Shown here piece by piece: positions 23,841-31,817 of a stretch of DNA of 64,000 nt. This stretch comes from an uncultured Pelagibacteraceae bacterium (GTDB lineage: Bacteria; Pseudomonadota; Alphaproteobacteria; Pelagibacterales; Pelagibacteraceae). Where the stretch lies: positions 219,214 through 283,213 of the forward strand of contig CABZFJ010000001.1 in assembly GCA_902524995.1 (NCBI GenBank), in the 5' to 3' direction. Position numbers and translations under genes: made by a program. A model generated the notes under the pieces. The model saw only the letters and a list, made by a program, of their open reading frames with translations. It was not told the origin of the DNA and ran no database searches. Each line of letters opens with the position of its first letter. Positions within the stretch are counted from its first letter, which is position 1.

Positions 23841-24902
23841 ATGAAAGCACAGGTTTTGCATAAGTATGATCCAGATATGAAAGAGGCCGTATGGGTCACG
23901 GGAGAGGAGTTGCCAAATCCTAAAATTGAGAAAGCAAGCGATGTCATTGTTAAAATTGGAGCTGCAGGTGTTTGTAGAACTGATTTGCATATAATTGAAG
24001 GAGTTTGGAAGCACATCACAGATCAAAATAATGATCTATTGCCAATGGTAATGGGACATGAGAACGCTGGATGGATAGAGGAAGTTGGTAAAGATGTTAC
24101 AGGATTTAAAAAAGGTGATGCAGTTATTTTACACCCTAAAGTTTCTGGCACAGGAGGAACATGCTTGGATTGTAGAAGAGGAAACGACATGCATGCTGAA
24201 GATCCAATTTTCGCAGGTTTGAATGTAAAACACGGGGGATATTCAGAATTACTTCAAACTAGCGTAAGAAATCTAATAAAAATTCCAAAAGTGCTGGGTC
24301 CAATAGACGTTGCACCATTTTCAGACGCAGGTTTAACTGCTTACAGAGTTGTTAAAAAAGCTACCAGACACCTTCTACCAGGTGAAAATTGTGTGATCAT
24401 AGGTGCCGGTGGATTAGGTCATATAGCTATTCAATGTATGAAAGCAATGTGTGCTGCAAATATTATAGTTGTTGAAAAAGCAAAAGCACCTTTAGATCAT
24501 GCAATGGAACTCGGAGCTGACCACGGTGTTTTAATAGATGGTAATGAAATTGAAAAAGTAAAAGAACTTACAAAAGGTAAAGGAGCAGAGGCTGTTATAG
24601 ATTTTGTTGGTGAAAAGGGTTCTACGCCGATGGGAATTAAGATGACTAAAGCAACTGGAACCTTTTATATTGTAGGTTATGGAGAAGAAATAAGAGTTTT
24701 GGCGATTGATATGATCGATCAAGAAAAAAGTATAGTTGGAAGCTTGGTAGGTACGTGGGCTGAATTATATGAATTAATGGAACTAGCAGATAAAGGTTTA
24801 GTAAAACTTTCAATGAAAGAATACAAACTTGAAGAAGCTAACAAAGCACTACATGATTTAAATGATGGTAAGATTAAAGGTCGTGCAGTGTTAGTTCCAT
24901 AA
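23841..24902 (+). CDS. Zinc-type alcohol dehydrogenase (MDR family), structural-zinc site degenerate
   Basis: 353 residues. Catalytic zinc ligands: Cys in GVCRTDLHIIEG, His/Glu in MGHENAGWIEEVG, and Asp in PFSDAGLTAYRVV. NAD-binding motif VIIGAGGLGHIAIQ. The lobe that normally holds four structural-zinc cysteines reads SGTGGTCLDCRRGNDMHAED, keeping only two of four Cys, so that zinc is probably absent. A strong ribosome site (GAGGGG) lies about 8 bases upstream. It is followed after 17 bases by the solute-binding protein of the ABC importer, so the enzyme probably oxidises the imported polyol or alcohol, or a product of it. Confidence 0.9.
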   Translation: MKAQVLHKYDPDMKEAVWVTGEELPNPKIEKASDVIVKIGAAGVCRTDLHIIEGVWKHITDQNNDLLPMVMGHENAGWIEEVGKDVTGFKKGDAVILHPKVSGTGGTCLDCRRGNDMHAEDPIFAGLNVKHGGYSELLQTSVRNLIKIPKVLGPIDVAPFSDAGLTAYRVVKKATRHLLPGENCVIIGAGGLGHIAIQCMKAMCAANIIVVEKAKAPLDHAMELGADHGVLIDGNEIEKVKELTKGKGAEAVIDFVGEKGSTPMGIKMTKATGTFYIVGYGEEIRVLAIDMIDQEKSIVGSLVGTWAELYELMELADKGLVKLSMKEYKLEEANKALHDLNDGKIKGRAVLVP

Positions 24903-24919
24903 ATAACAAAAGAGAGGAA

Positions 24920-26461
24920 ATGAAGATGAAGACAATAAAAACTTGCGTAACTGCTCTTATATCAGCTTTGTTGGTATTCAGTCCTGTTGCGTATGCAGAT
25001 AAGTGGAGCGATCAATTTCCACATATCAAAAACACTGGGGACATTCCTGGTGAGTGTTCTTATGAAGCAATGTCCAAGAAAAACTACAAAGGTAAGACAC
25101 TAAAAATTAACACACATGCTGTACCAGTGATGGGTGAGCCAACAGCTCTTCATGCTGAGCAGTTTGCAAAACTAACAGGAGCAAAAGTTGATGTAACACA
25201 TACACCAGCTGGAGATCTATACGCAAAAGCTATGGTTCCTTTCCAAGCAGGTCAAGCTCCATATGATATCGTTTTTGGTTTTTCAAATTTCATAAACGAC
25301 TGGAGAAGATACTTAGAGCCAGTCCCAAAGAAATATGTTGAGATGAAACAAATGAAAGACGTTACACCTTCTCACATTGGTGTAGCATCTTGGGATGGTG
25401 TTATGTATCAGTTTCCAGTTGATGGAGACAGACATTATCTAAAATATAGAAAAGATGTAATCGACAATCCTAAGTACCAAAAACAATATAAAGAAGCTAC
25501 TGGTAAAGAGTTAAAGGTACCAACAACTTGGAAAGAGTATGGAGAAATGGCCGCTTATTTCAATGGATGGGATTGGGATGGCGATGGTGAGAAAGAATAT
25601 GGATCAGCAGAAGTTATGAAAAAAGATGACCTAATGTATGCTGCTTTCTATTCTAGATCTGCTGCCTATTCTAAAAATCCAAAAACACCTGGTGGTTTCT
25701 TTTTTGATTTAGAGACGATGACACCATTAATTAATAATCCAGGATTTGTTGAAGCATTAACAGACTGGGTTGCTGCAACTAAATATGTTCCTCCGGGAGG
25801 AATAAATTTTGGTTTAGGTGATGAAATCGGATCATTTGGTGGAGGACAAACTCTGTTCAGTTTTTCATGGGATGATGCATTTGTTGCTGCTATGCAACCA
25901 GATAGTCCAATAAACAATAAAGTTGGTGCTGCACAATTACCAGGAGCAACAAAAGTTTGGAATAGAAAAACAAATAGTTGGGATGAAGGTTTCAACCAAG
26001 CTCCTTTCTTCGTATGGGGATGGGCAGTTGGTGTAGCTAAAAAAAGTAAAGAGCATGAGATGGCATTTGATTACTTATGTTTCTTTGCAAATGAAGCTAA
26101 TCACCAAGCAGACATTGGAATTGGTAGATTTGGAGTAAACCCATTTAGAGATGCTGATTTCCAAGCTGATGTTTGGACTCAAATTGGTTGGGATAAAGAT
26201 ATAGCTCAATCATATGTTGATACTCTTGCAGAAATGGAAAAAAGTAAAAACAGAGTATTTCCATTAAGAGTGCCTGGAACGTTTGAGTTTAATGCTGCCT
26301 TAGCAACAGCTGCTGCGAAAGCATTGGCTGGTCAATTATCTCCACAAGCTGCTTTAGACGAAGCTGCTAAGCAGTGGAATGATATACTTAACAGAGTAGG
26401 AAAAGATAACGTAAGAAAAGCCTATGCTGTTGGTGTAGCAATGGAAGATAATAAGCAATAA
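24920..26461 (+). CDS. ABC transporter periplasmic solute-binding protein (family 1, carbohydrate/polyol type)
   Basis: 513 residues. Signal peptide (VTALISALLVFSPVAYA, cleavage before DKWS), then a two-lobe family 1 binding protein: LKINTHAVPVMGEPTALHAE, GDLYAKAMVPFQAG, PYDIVFGFSNFINDW, VASWDGVMYQFPVDGD, NGWDWDGDGEKEYG and FFVWGWAVGVAKKSKEHEMA. The DWDGDGEKE stretch near residue 217 fits a DxDxDG calcium-binding loop, as in some sugar-binding proteins. It is preceded by AGAGGAA and followed by a hairpin at 26475-26496 before the permeases, the usual arrangement for making more binding protein than membrane parts. The ligand is unknown; neighbours suggest a polyol, sugar acid or related compound. 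Confidence 0.9.
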   Translation: MKMKTIKTCVTALISALLVFSPVAYADKWSDQFPHIKNTGDIPGECSYEAMSKKNYKGKTLKINTHAVPVMGEPTALHAEQFAKLTGAKVDVTHTPAGDLYAKAMVPFQAGQAPYDIVFGFSNFINDWRRYLEPVPKKYVEMKQMKDVTPSHIGVASWDGVMYQFPVDGDRHYLKYRKDVIDNPKYQKQYKEATGKELKVPTTWKEYGEMAAYFNGWDWDGDGEKEYGSAEVMKKDDLMYAAFYSRSAAYSKNPKTPGGFFFDLETMTPLINNPGFVEALTDWVAATKYVPPGGINFGLGDEIGSFGGGQTLFSFSWDDAFVAAMQPDSPINNKVGAAQLPGATKVWNRKTNSWDEGFNQAPFFVWGWAVGVAKKSKEHEMAFDYLCFFANEANHQADIGIGRFGVNPFRDADFQADVWTQIGWDKDIAQSYVDTLAEMEKSKNRVFPLRVPGTFEFNAALATAAAKALAGQLSPQAALDEAAKQWNDILNRVGKDNVRKAYAVGVAMEDNKQ

Positions 26462-26474
26462 TTTTGTAAAACTT

Positions 26475-26496
26475 GTGGCCGTTTTTTAACGGCCGC
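26475..26496 (+). other. mRNA hairpin between solute-binding protein and permease genes
   Basis: Perfect inverted repeat GGCCGTT (26477-26483) and AACGGCC (26488-26494) around a TTTT loop, extendable by one G-U and one G-C pair at the base. Only a short, interrupted T run follows, so it is more likely an RNA-stability or partial-termination element protecting the binding-protein message than a full terminator. Confidence 0.75.
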
Positions 26497-26522
26497 ATTT
26501 TAAAATAATCCAAAAAAAAATT

Positions 26523-27389
26523 ATGAATTTTAAACACAAGTTTGTTTTTTTATTCCCAGGATTGTTTGTACTTATTGGAATTTTAATTTTTCCAATTATT
26601 TTTACTATTAGATTAAGTCTTTCTGGATGGAATAGTTATACACCAGAAATGAACTTCATAGGTATTACGAATTATATAAGGTTATTTACTGATGACCCAA
26701 GGTTTTGGGAGTCTTTTTTTAGGCTAAGTTTTTTATCGGTAACCACAGTTATTCTTCAATATGTTATCGGATTTGCTCTAGCGATGATGGTTTGGAGAGA
26801 AATAAAATTTAAAAGATTTTTTAGAGTAATTTTTCTTGTCCCAATGATGACAACTCCAGTAATAATGACAGTTATTTGGAGGACATTTTTTCATGAGTCA
26901 CTTGGTCCTGTAAATGATTTGTTAGGTGGTTTAGGAGTAAAACCTATTTTATGGTTGAGTGATCCAGTTATTGCAAAGTTTACAGTTATAATTGTTGAGG
27001 TTTGGCAATGGACACCGTTTATGTTTTTACTATTATTAGCTGGACTTTTGTCACTTCCAAAAGAACCCTTTTTGGCAGCCGCTATAGATGGAGCAAGTCC
27101 ATTTAGAAAATTTGTTTATGTAACTTTTCCTTTGATGGCTCCAATATCAATTGGAGCAATAATAATAAGACTTATCGAGGCTTCAAAAATAATGGATACT
27201 GTATTTGTTTTGACTTCAGGAGGACCAGGAACTGCAACTGAAACGTCGAGTTTTTATATTTATATTAAAGGATTAAGAGAATTTCAGATGGGTTATGCAG
27301 CAACCTTATCTTTCACTTATCTTGTCATAATGATTATCAGTTTAACGATAATAGCTAAAGTTTTAACCAAATTAATGATCAAAGAATAA
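26523..27389 (+). CDS. ABC transporter permease, MalF/UgpA type
   Basis: 288 residues with six membrane helices (for example FVFLFPGLFVLIGILIFPII at the start). The permease-ATPase coupling motif is EPFLAAAIDGASPFRKFVYVTFPLM (EAAxxDGA-type) at about residues 180-205. Typical of carbohydrate-uptake (CUT1) MalF-like subunits. It pairs with the MalG-like permease three bases downstream and with the two ATPases that follow. Confidence 0.93.
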   Translation: MNFKHKFVFLFPGLFVLIGILIFPIIFTIRLSLSGWNSYTPEMNFIGITNYIRLFTDDPRFWESFFRLSFLSVTTVILQYVIGFALAMMVWREIKFKRFFRVIFLVPMMTTPVIMTVIWRTFFHESLGPVNDLLGGLGVKPILWLSDPVIAKFTVIIVEVWQWTPFMFLLLLAGLLSLPKEPFLAAAIDGASPFRKFVYVTFPLMAPISIGAIIIRLIEASKIMDTVFVLTSGGPGTATETSSFYIYIKGLREFQMGYAATLSFTYLVIMIISLTIIAKVLTKLMIKE

Positions 27390-27391
27390 CT

Positions 27392-28240
27392 ATGATCAAA
27401 CTTTACACTTTTCTTAAATATTTCTTTATTACGTTTTGGACTGTATTTGTTGTTGCGCCATTTCTGTGGGCTGTATCAACATCTTTCAAAGACTTCCAGT
27501 CAGTAAATAGTAAAGTGACTTATATTCCTTGGTTAGATTTCGAACCAACATTGGAGGGTTGGAGAGTTTTAATTAAGTCTCCCGCTAAAGGTGGAGTAGA
27601 TATTGTTGAGCCCTATTTTAATAGCATTTTTGTAACCTGTACTGCTAGCTTAATAAGTATTGTTCTTGGCACTCTTGCTGCTTATGCACTATCAAGATTT
27701 ACCTTTAAAGCTGGATTTGTAAGAAACAACGATATTACTTTTTTCTTTATTTCACAAAGAATCATGCCTCCAATTGTATTATCAATTCCTTTCTTTATTT
27801 TTCTAAGCACAATAGGATTGCTTGATAGCCTATTAGGTCTAGTGGTTGTATACATCGTTTTATTAATGCCAATTGCTGTTTGGATTATGGTAGATTTTTT
27901 TAATAGAGTTCCAAAAGAATTAGATGAGACTGCATTAATTGACGGATGTAATCCGTATCAAGCTTTCTATAAAGTTGTTTTACCAAATTCAATACCTGGT
28001 TTAATTGTTGCAGGAATGTTTTGTATTATTTTTGGATGGATAGATTTCTTTTTTGCATTTATTTTAACATTTACTGAAGTACAATTGTTACCTGTAAAGG
28101 TTGTTGCACTTAATTCATCAATAACACCATGGTGGAGCCTTTCGGCATCAGCTTTAGTCTCAGTTGCACCATTAATAATTGTTGCATTTATAGTTGAGAG
28201 ATATCTATCAAAAGGAAATTTATCAGGAGCATTAAAATAA
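27392..28240 (+). CDS. ABC transporter permease, MalG/UgpE type
   Basis: 282 residues, six membrane helices. Marks of MalG-like subunits: WAVSTSFKDFQSV near the start, TLAAYALSRFTF, and the coupling loop ELDETALIDGCNPYQAFYKV with VLPNSIPGLI after it. Second half of the CUT1-type membrane channel. Its stop overlaps the start of the first ATPase by one base (TAATG). Confidence 0.93.
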   Translation: MIKLYTFLKYFFITFWTVFVVAPFLWAVSTSFKDFQSVNSKVTYIPWLDFEPTLEGWRVLIKSPAKGGVDIVEPYFNSIFVTCTASLISIVLGTLAAYALSRFTFKAGFVRNNDITFFFISQRIMPPIVLSIPFFIFLSTIGLLDSLLGLVVVYIVLLMPIAVWIMVDFFNRVPKELDETALIDGCNPYQAFYKVVLPNSIPGLIVAGMFCIIFGWIDFFFAFILTFTEVQLLPVKVVALNSSITPWWSLSASALVSVAPLIIVAFIVERYLSKGNLSGALK

Positions 28241-29319
28241 TGAATTTAATTGGAGAGAAAATTTCTTATAAACCTGATGAGCAATTTCATTTAAATAATG
28301 TCTCGTTTAATTTTAAAAAAGGTAATTTGTATACCATTCTAGGCAGGACTTTATCTGGTAAAACGACTCTTTTAAAAACAATTGCAGGATTATTAAATCC
28401 AGATCAAGGCTCAATTTCTTTTGAGGAAAAAGACTTTATTAAAATACCAGTTTGGGAAAGAAATGTTGCTATGGTCTATCAACAATTTATTAATTACCCT
28501 CATTTAAATGTATATGAAAATATAACTTTTCCATTAGAACAAAGAAAATTAAGTCCTGAGCAAATAAAAAAAGATGTAGACGAAGCTTTAAAAACTGTTG
28601 GATTAGTTGGATTTGAAAACAGAAAAATTCAGGAATTATCTGGCGGACAGCAACAAAGGGTTGCACTTGCAAGATCACTTGCAAAAAAAGCAAAAATTTT
28701 GTTGCTAGATGAACCGTTAGTTAATTTAGATTACAAACTTAGAGAGCAATTAAGAGAAGAATTTAAAAGAATTTTCTCAGAAGGACTATCCCAAGATACA
28801 ATTTTAATTTACTCAACAACAGATCCACAAGAAGTAATGGAACTGAATGGAGAAGTAATTGTTTTAGACGAAGGGAAGGTATTACAAAAAGGGCCTGCCA
28901 AAGAGATTTTTGAAAATCCATCTAATTTAAAAGTAGCAGAAATATCAAATGATCCACCAATGAATGTTCTGAAGGGTTCAAAAAATTCAAAAAATCTGAA
29001 CTTTGAGAATATTTCTTTAGATATTCCAAATCATTTTAAGAATTTAGAAGAGAAAGATTATAATTTTGGAATTAGAGCTTCGGAAATAGAACTTGATGAA
29101 AATGGTGAAGAATTCGAAATAGAATTAGCAGAGATTAGTGGTTCAGAAACATTGCTTCACTTAAAAAGAGGAAATTCAAAAATAATTGCTTTAATCGAGG
29201 AAGTAATGAATTTTAAAATTCATGAGAAAGTAAAAATAAATTTTAATGCAAATAAGTTTTATGCTTTTGGGGAAGATGAAAAATTAGTTTCGTCGCCATA
29301 CGGAGGAACAAATGGCTAA
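28240..29319 (+). CDS. ABC transporter ATPase 1 (GlpS-like; intact signature, no H-loop His)
   Basis: 359 residues: nucleotide-binding domain (1-230) plus an OB-type regulatory tail, as in MalK/UgpC. Walker A GRTLSGKTT (35-43), signature LSGGQQQRVALARSL (133-147) and Walker B ILLLDEPLVNLD (153-164) are intact. The switch histidine is missing: the H-loop position reads YSTTDPQE (Thr194 where YVTHDQ is usual). The 'LxRTLSGKTT' loop and paired second ATPase resemble GlpS of the rhizobial glycerol importer GlpSTPQV. It overlaps ATPase 2 by 8 bases. The two probably form a heterodimer with one complete and one degenerate ATP site. Confidence 0.9.
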   Translation: MNLIGEKISYKPDEQFHLNNVSFNFKKGNLYTILGRTLSGKTTLLKTIAGLLNPDQGSISFEEKDFIKIPVWERNVAMVYQQFINYPHLNVYENITFPLEQRKLSPEQIKKDVDEALKTVGLVGFENRKIQELSGGQQQRVALARSLAKKAKILLLDEPLVNLDYKLREQLREEFKRIFSEGLSQDTILIYSTTDPQEVMELNGEVIVLDEGKVLQKGPAKEIFENPSNLKVAEISNDPPMNVLKGSKNSKNLNFENISLDIPNHFKNLEEKDYNFGIRASEIELDENGEEFEIELAEISGSETLLHLKRGNSKIIALIEEVMNFKIHEKVKINFNANKFYAFGEDEKLVSSPYGGTNG

Positions 29320-30385
29320 AATTGATTTATCTAACATTTCTCATACTTATAATCCTTTAGATCCAAAACCAACATATGCTCTTAATCCGTTTTCAATGAC
29401 TTGGGAAAATGGCATGCGGTATGCAATTTTGGGACCTTCTGGGTGTGGAAAAACCACAATGTTAAACATTGTTTCTGGATTAGTAAGGCCATCCAAAGGT
29501 GAAATATTATTCGATGAAACACCTGTGACCGATTTAAGAACAGAAGATAGAAATATTGCCCAAGTTTTCCAATTCCCAGTAATTTACAATACAATGACTG
29601 TTTATGATAATTTAGCGTTTCCACTAAGATGCAGGGAATTTACAAAAGAAAAAATTGAAGAAAGAGTAAAAGCAGTTTCAGATACTTTAAATTTATCTTC
29701 ATTTTTAAACTCACCAGCAAGAAAATTAACGGCTGATCAAAAACAACTTATCTCTTTAGGTAGAGGGTTGGTTCGAGAAGACGTTGCAGCTGTTTTAATG
29801 GACGAACCTCTAACAGTTATTGACCCAGATTTAAAATTTAGACTTCGAAGAAACTTAAAAGAAATCAATGAACAATATAAAACAACATTGGTTTATGTAA
29901 CCCATGATCAAAACGAAGCCATGACTTTTGCCGAAAATATAATTGTTATGGATCAAGGTGAAATTGTGCAAGTTGGATTGCCAAAAGATTTATTTGAAAA
30001 ACCTAAAACAACTTTCGTTGGTTATTTTATTGGCTCTCCAGCAATGAATATTTTTCATTCAACTGTATCTTCTGATCATGAAGTAAAAATTAATGATACC
30101 ACTATTAAGACAAATTCAAATTTAGGAAGTTTAAAAGATAAAAATGTTAAACTGGGAATTCGATCCGAGTTCATAGAATTGGCTGAAAAAGAAAGAAGCA
30201 ATACAGTTAAAATTAAACTCACAAGAGTTGAGGACTTTGGTAATTTCAAGCTCCTTACAGGAAAAATGGGTGATTTAGTGGTTAAGTCAAAAGTAGAAAG
30301 AGAAAAATCCATTCCAGATGGAGAATTAAATTTATATTTTCCACCAGAGAAATGTTGTGTTTATTCTGATGAAAAATTAGTTTAA
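29312..30385 (+). CDS. ABC transporter ATPase 2 (GlpT-like; degenerate signature, H-loop His present)
   Basis: 357 residues, same layout as its neighbour. Walker A GPSGCGKTTML (41-51), Q-loop NIAQVFQFPVIYNTMTVYDN, Walker B AAVLMDEPLTVID and H-loop VYVTHDQNEAM (His198) are all good. The LSGGQ signature is replaced by KLTADQKQLISLGRGL (LTADQ at 139-143). That loss is complementary to the missing His of ATPase 1. The NIAQVFQFPVIY motif is strongly reminiscent of the rhizobial GlpT ATPase, not the phosphate-exchange permease of the same name. It ends 7 bases before the amidase gene. Confidence 0.9.
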   Translation: MAKIDLSNISHTYNPLDPKPTYALNPFSMTWENGMRYAILGPSGCGKTTMLNIVSGLVRPSKGEILFDETPVTDLRTEDRNIAQVFQFPVIYNTMTVYDNLAFPLRCREFTKEKIEERVKAVSDTLNLSSFLNSPARKLTADQKQLISLGRGLVREDVAAVLMDEPLTVIDPDLKFRLRRNLKEINEQYKTTLVYVTHDQNEAMTFAENIIVMDQGEIVQVGLPKDLFEKPKTTFVGYFIGSPAMNIFHSTVSSDHEVKINDTTIKTNSNLGSLKDKNVKLGIRSEFIELAEKERSNTVKIKLTRVEDFGNFKLLTGKMGDLVVKSKVEREKSIPDGELNLYFPPEKCCVYSDEKLV

Positions 30386-30392
30386 GGGATAA

Positions 30393-31691
30393 ATGAAACT
30401 TCTAAATTCATCAGCACAACAACTTTTAAAAAAACTTAAAAATAAACAATTAACTTCTGTTGAACTTTGTAAAGCATATATCAATCAAAAAAAAAAATAT
30501 GATAAGGATATTCAAGCTTGGGAATATTTTAATGAAAAAAAACTACTAAGTGATGCAAAAAAATCTGACAATCAGAGAAAAAAATTAAAATCTTTAGGGG
30601 TTTTGCATGGTCTACCAGTGGCACTTAAAGATATTATCTCAACATCTGAAATGCCAACAAAATACGGCGCAAGAATAAAATTAAAAAAAAAGAGTAATTT
30701 AGATGCTAAAATTGTTGAGCTCTTAAAAAAGGCTGGAGCAATAATTATGGGTAAAACCGTAACTTGTGAATTAGCTTTCTTATCGCCATCAAAAACTAAA
30801 AACCCACATGATTATTCAAGAACACCAGGAGGCTCATCTAGCGGCTCTGCAGCTGTTATTGCATCTAATATGGCACCATTATCAATTGGAACTCAAACAG
30901 GTGGATCTGTAATTAGACCAGCCTCTTATTGTGGAGTTGTTGGTTATAAACCTACCTATGGATTAATTTCTAGAAATGGTGTTTTGCAAACATCATATAA
31001 TTTAGATCAAGTCGGAGTATTTGGAAAAACAGTCAGTGATGTAGAACTTTTATCAAAAGTTTTGTTTGTTCGAGACGATGCAGATGAAACAACAACAAGT
31101 ATTAATTTTCTAAATAAAAAAATTAAAACAAAAAAACCAAAATTTGTTTTTTATAAAACCAAACGTTGGAGAAATGTTGATAGTATTTCAAAAAAATCAT
31201 TTAACAAATTTATTTTAAATAATAAAAAAATAGTTAAGGTTAAGACTGCTCCTAAATATTTTGAAGATATGATTGATTGTCATACAATTATATATGAGAC
31301 AGAGATGGCTCAAAATTTCCATCAATATTACAAAACTTTAAAAGGAAAACTTTCTGTAGAAATTAAGAAAGCAATTATTAATGGACTAAATTATTCTGCA
31401 AAAGAATACGCTTTAGCTTTAGATGCAATGAGAACATATTCAAAAAACTTAGATAGTATATTTGAAAGCTTTGATGTAATTATAACTCCAAGTAGTTGTG
31501 GCATTGCAGACAAAGGATTTAAGACAACTGGTAGTCCAGAATTTAATAAGATTTGGTCTCTTGCCCATGTTCCCTGCATTTCACTGCCAATTTTGATAGG
31601 TGAAAAAGATTTACCATTAGGATTGCAGATTATAGGTAAACAATTTGAAGATTTGAGCATGTTAAGGCATGCCAAAATATTCACGAATTAG
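30393..31691 (+). CDS. Amidase-signature family hydrolase
   Basis: 432 residues. The Ser-cisSer-Lys triad can be placed: Lys in VALKDIISTSEMPTKYGA, cis-Ser in GGSSSGSAA, and nucleophile Ser in TQTGGSVIRPASYCGVVGYK. This is the amidase-signature family (GatA, AtzF, fatty-acid and small-amide hydrolases); length is normal. It starts 7 bases after the ABC ATPase, so it is likely expressed with the importer, suggesting that the imported compound or its product carries an amide. The C-terminal third (CISLPILIGEKDLPLGLQII) is standard. The substrate is unknown. GatA is unlikely because gatB and gatC are absent. Confidence 0.88.
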   Translation: MKLLNSSAQQLLKKLKNKQLTSVELCKAYINQKKKYDKDIQAWEYFNEKKLLSDAKKSDNQRKKLKSLGVLHGLPVALKDIISTSEMPTKYGARIKLKKKSNLDAKIVELLKKAGAIIMGKTVTCELAFLSPSKTKNPHDYSRTPGGSSSGSAAVIASNMAPLSIGTQTGGSVIRPASYCGVVGYKPTYGLISRNGVLQTSYNLDQVGVFGKTVSDVELLSKVLFVRDDADETTTSINFLNKKIKTKKPKFVFYKTKRWRNVDSISKKSFNKFILNNKKIVKVKTAPKYFEDMIDCHTIIYETEMAQNFHQYYKTLKGKLSVEIKKAIINGLNYSAKEYALALDAMRTYSKNLDSIFESFDVIITPSSCGIADKGFKTTGSPEFNKIWSLAHVPCISLPILIGEKDLPLGLQIIGKQFEDLSMLRHAKIFTN

Positions 31692-31708
31692 ATAGAAACC
31701 ATAAATAT

Positions 31709-31727
31709 TTACAATCATAGATTGTAA
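31709..31727. repeat. Inverted repeat after amidase gene
   Basis: TTACAATC (31709-31716), loop ATA, GATTGTAA (31720-31727): eight perfect pairs. It lies 17 bases after the amidase stop. No T run follows, so it may be an operator half of the TRAP control region or a weak 3' hairpin of the upstream operon. Confidence 0.5.
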
Positions 31728-31766
31728 TTAAGTGAAAAATTATATCTTTTTTAAAATGACTCTAAG

Positions 31767-31780
31767 AAGCATATATGCTT
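31767..31780. promoter_or_regulatory. Perfect 14-bp palindrome upstream of the TRAP operon
   Basis: AAGCATATATGCTT is a perfect palindrome about 37 bases before the TRAP binding-protein start; a second one, GTTAATTAAC, lies at 31792-31801 between it and the ribosome site (AAAGAGGAG, 31804-31812). Position and symmetry suit a repressor or activator site, but no regulator gene is adjacent and AT-rich DNA yields short palindromes by chance. Confidence 0.4.
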
Positions 31781-31817
31781 TAAATGCAACAGTTAATTAA
31801 CTTAAAGAGGAGAAATA

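Noticed and set aside
25666..25995. 109-codon open frame on the minus strand inside the ABC binding-protein gene
   Set aside because: Fully antisense to a well-supported gene, with Pro/Ser-rich composition unlike real proteins here; a mirror of the codon pattern.
30393..31691. GatA subunit of the tRNA amidotransferase
   Set aside because: Amidase signature is shared, but gatB/gatC are absent and the gene sits at the end of an ABC importer operon.
31692..31817. Attachment site or insertion-sequence end suggested by the palindromes
   Set aside because: No integrase or transposase, no target duplication, no tRNA; a regulatory reading is simpler.
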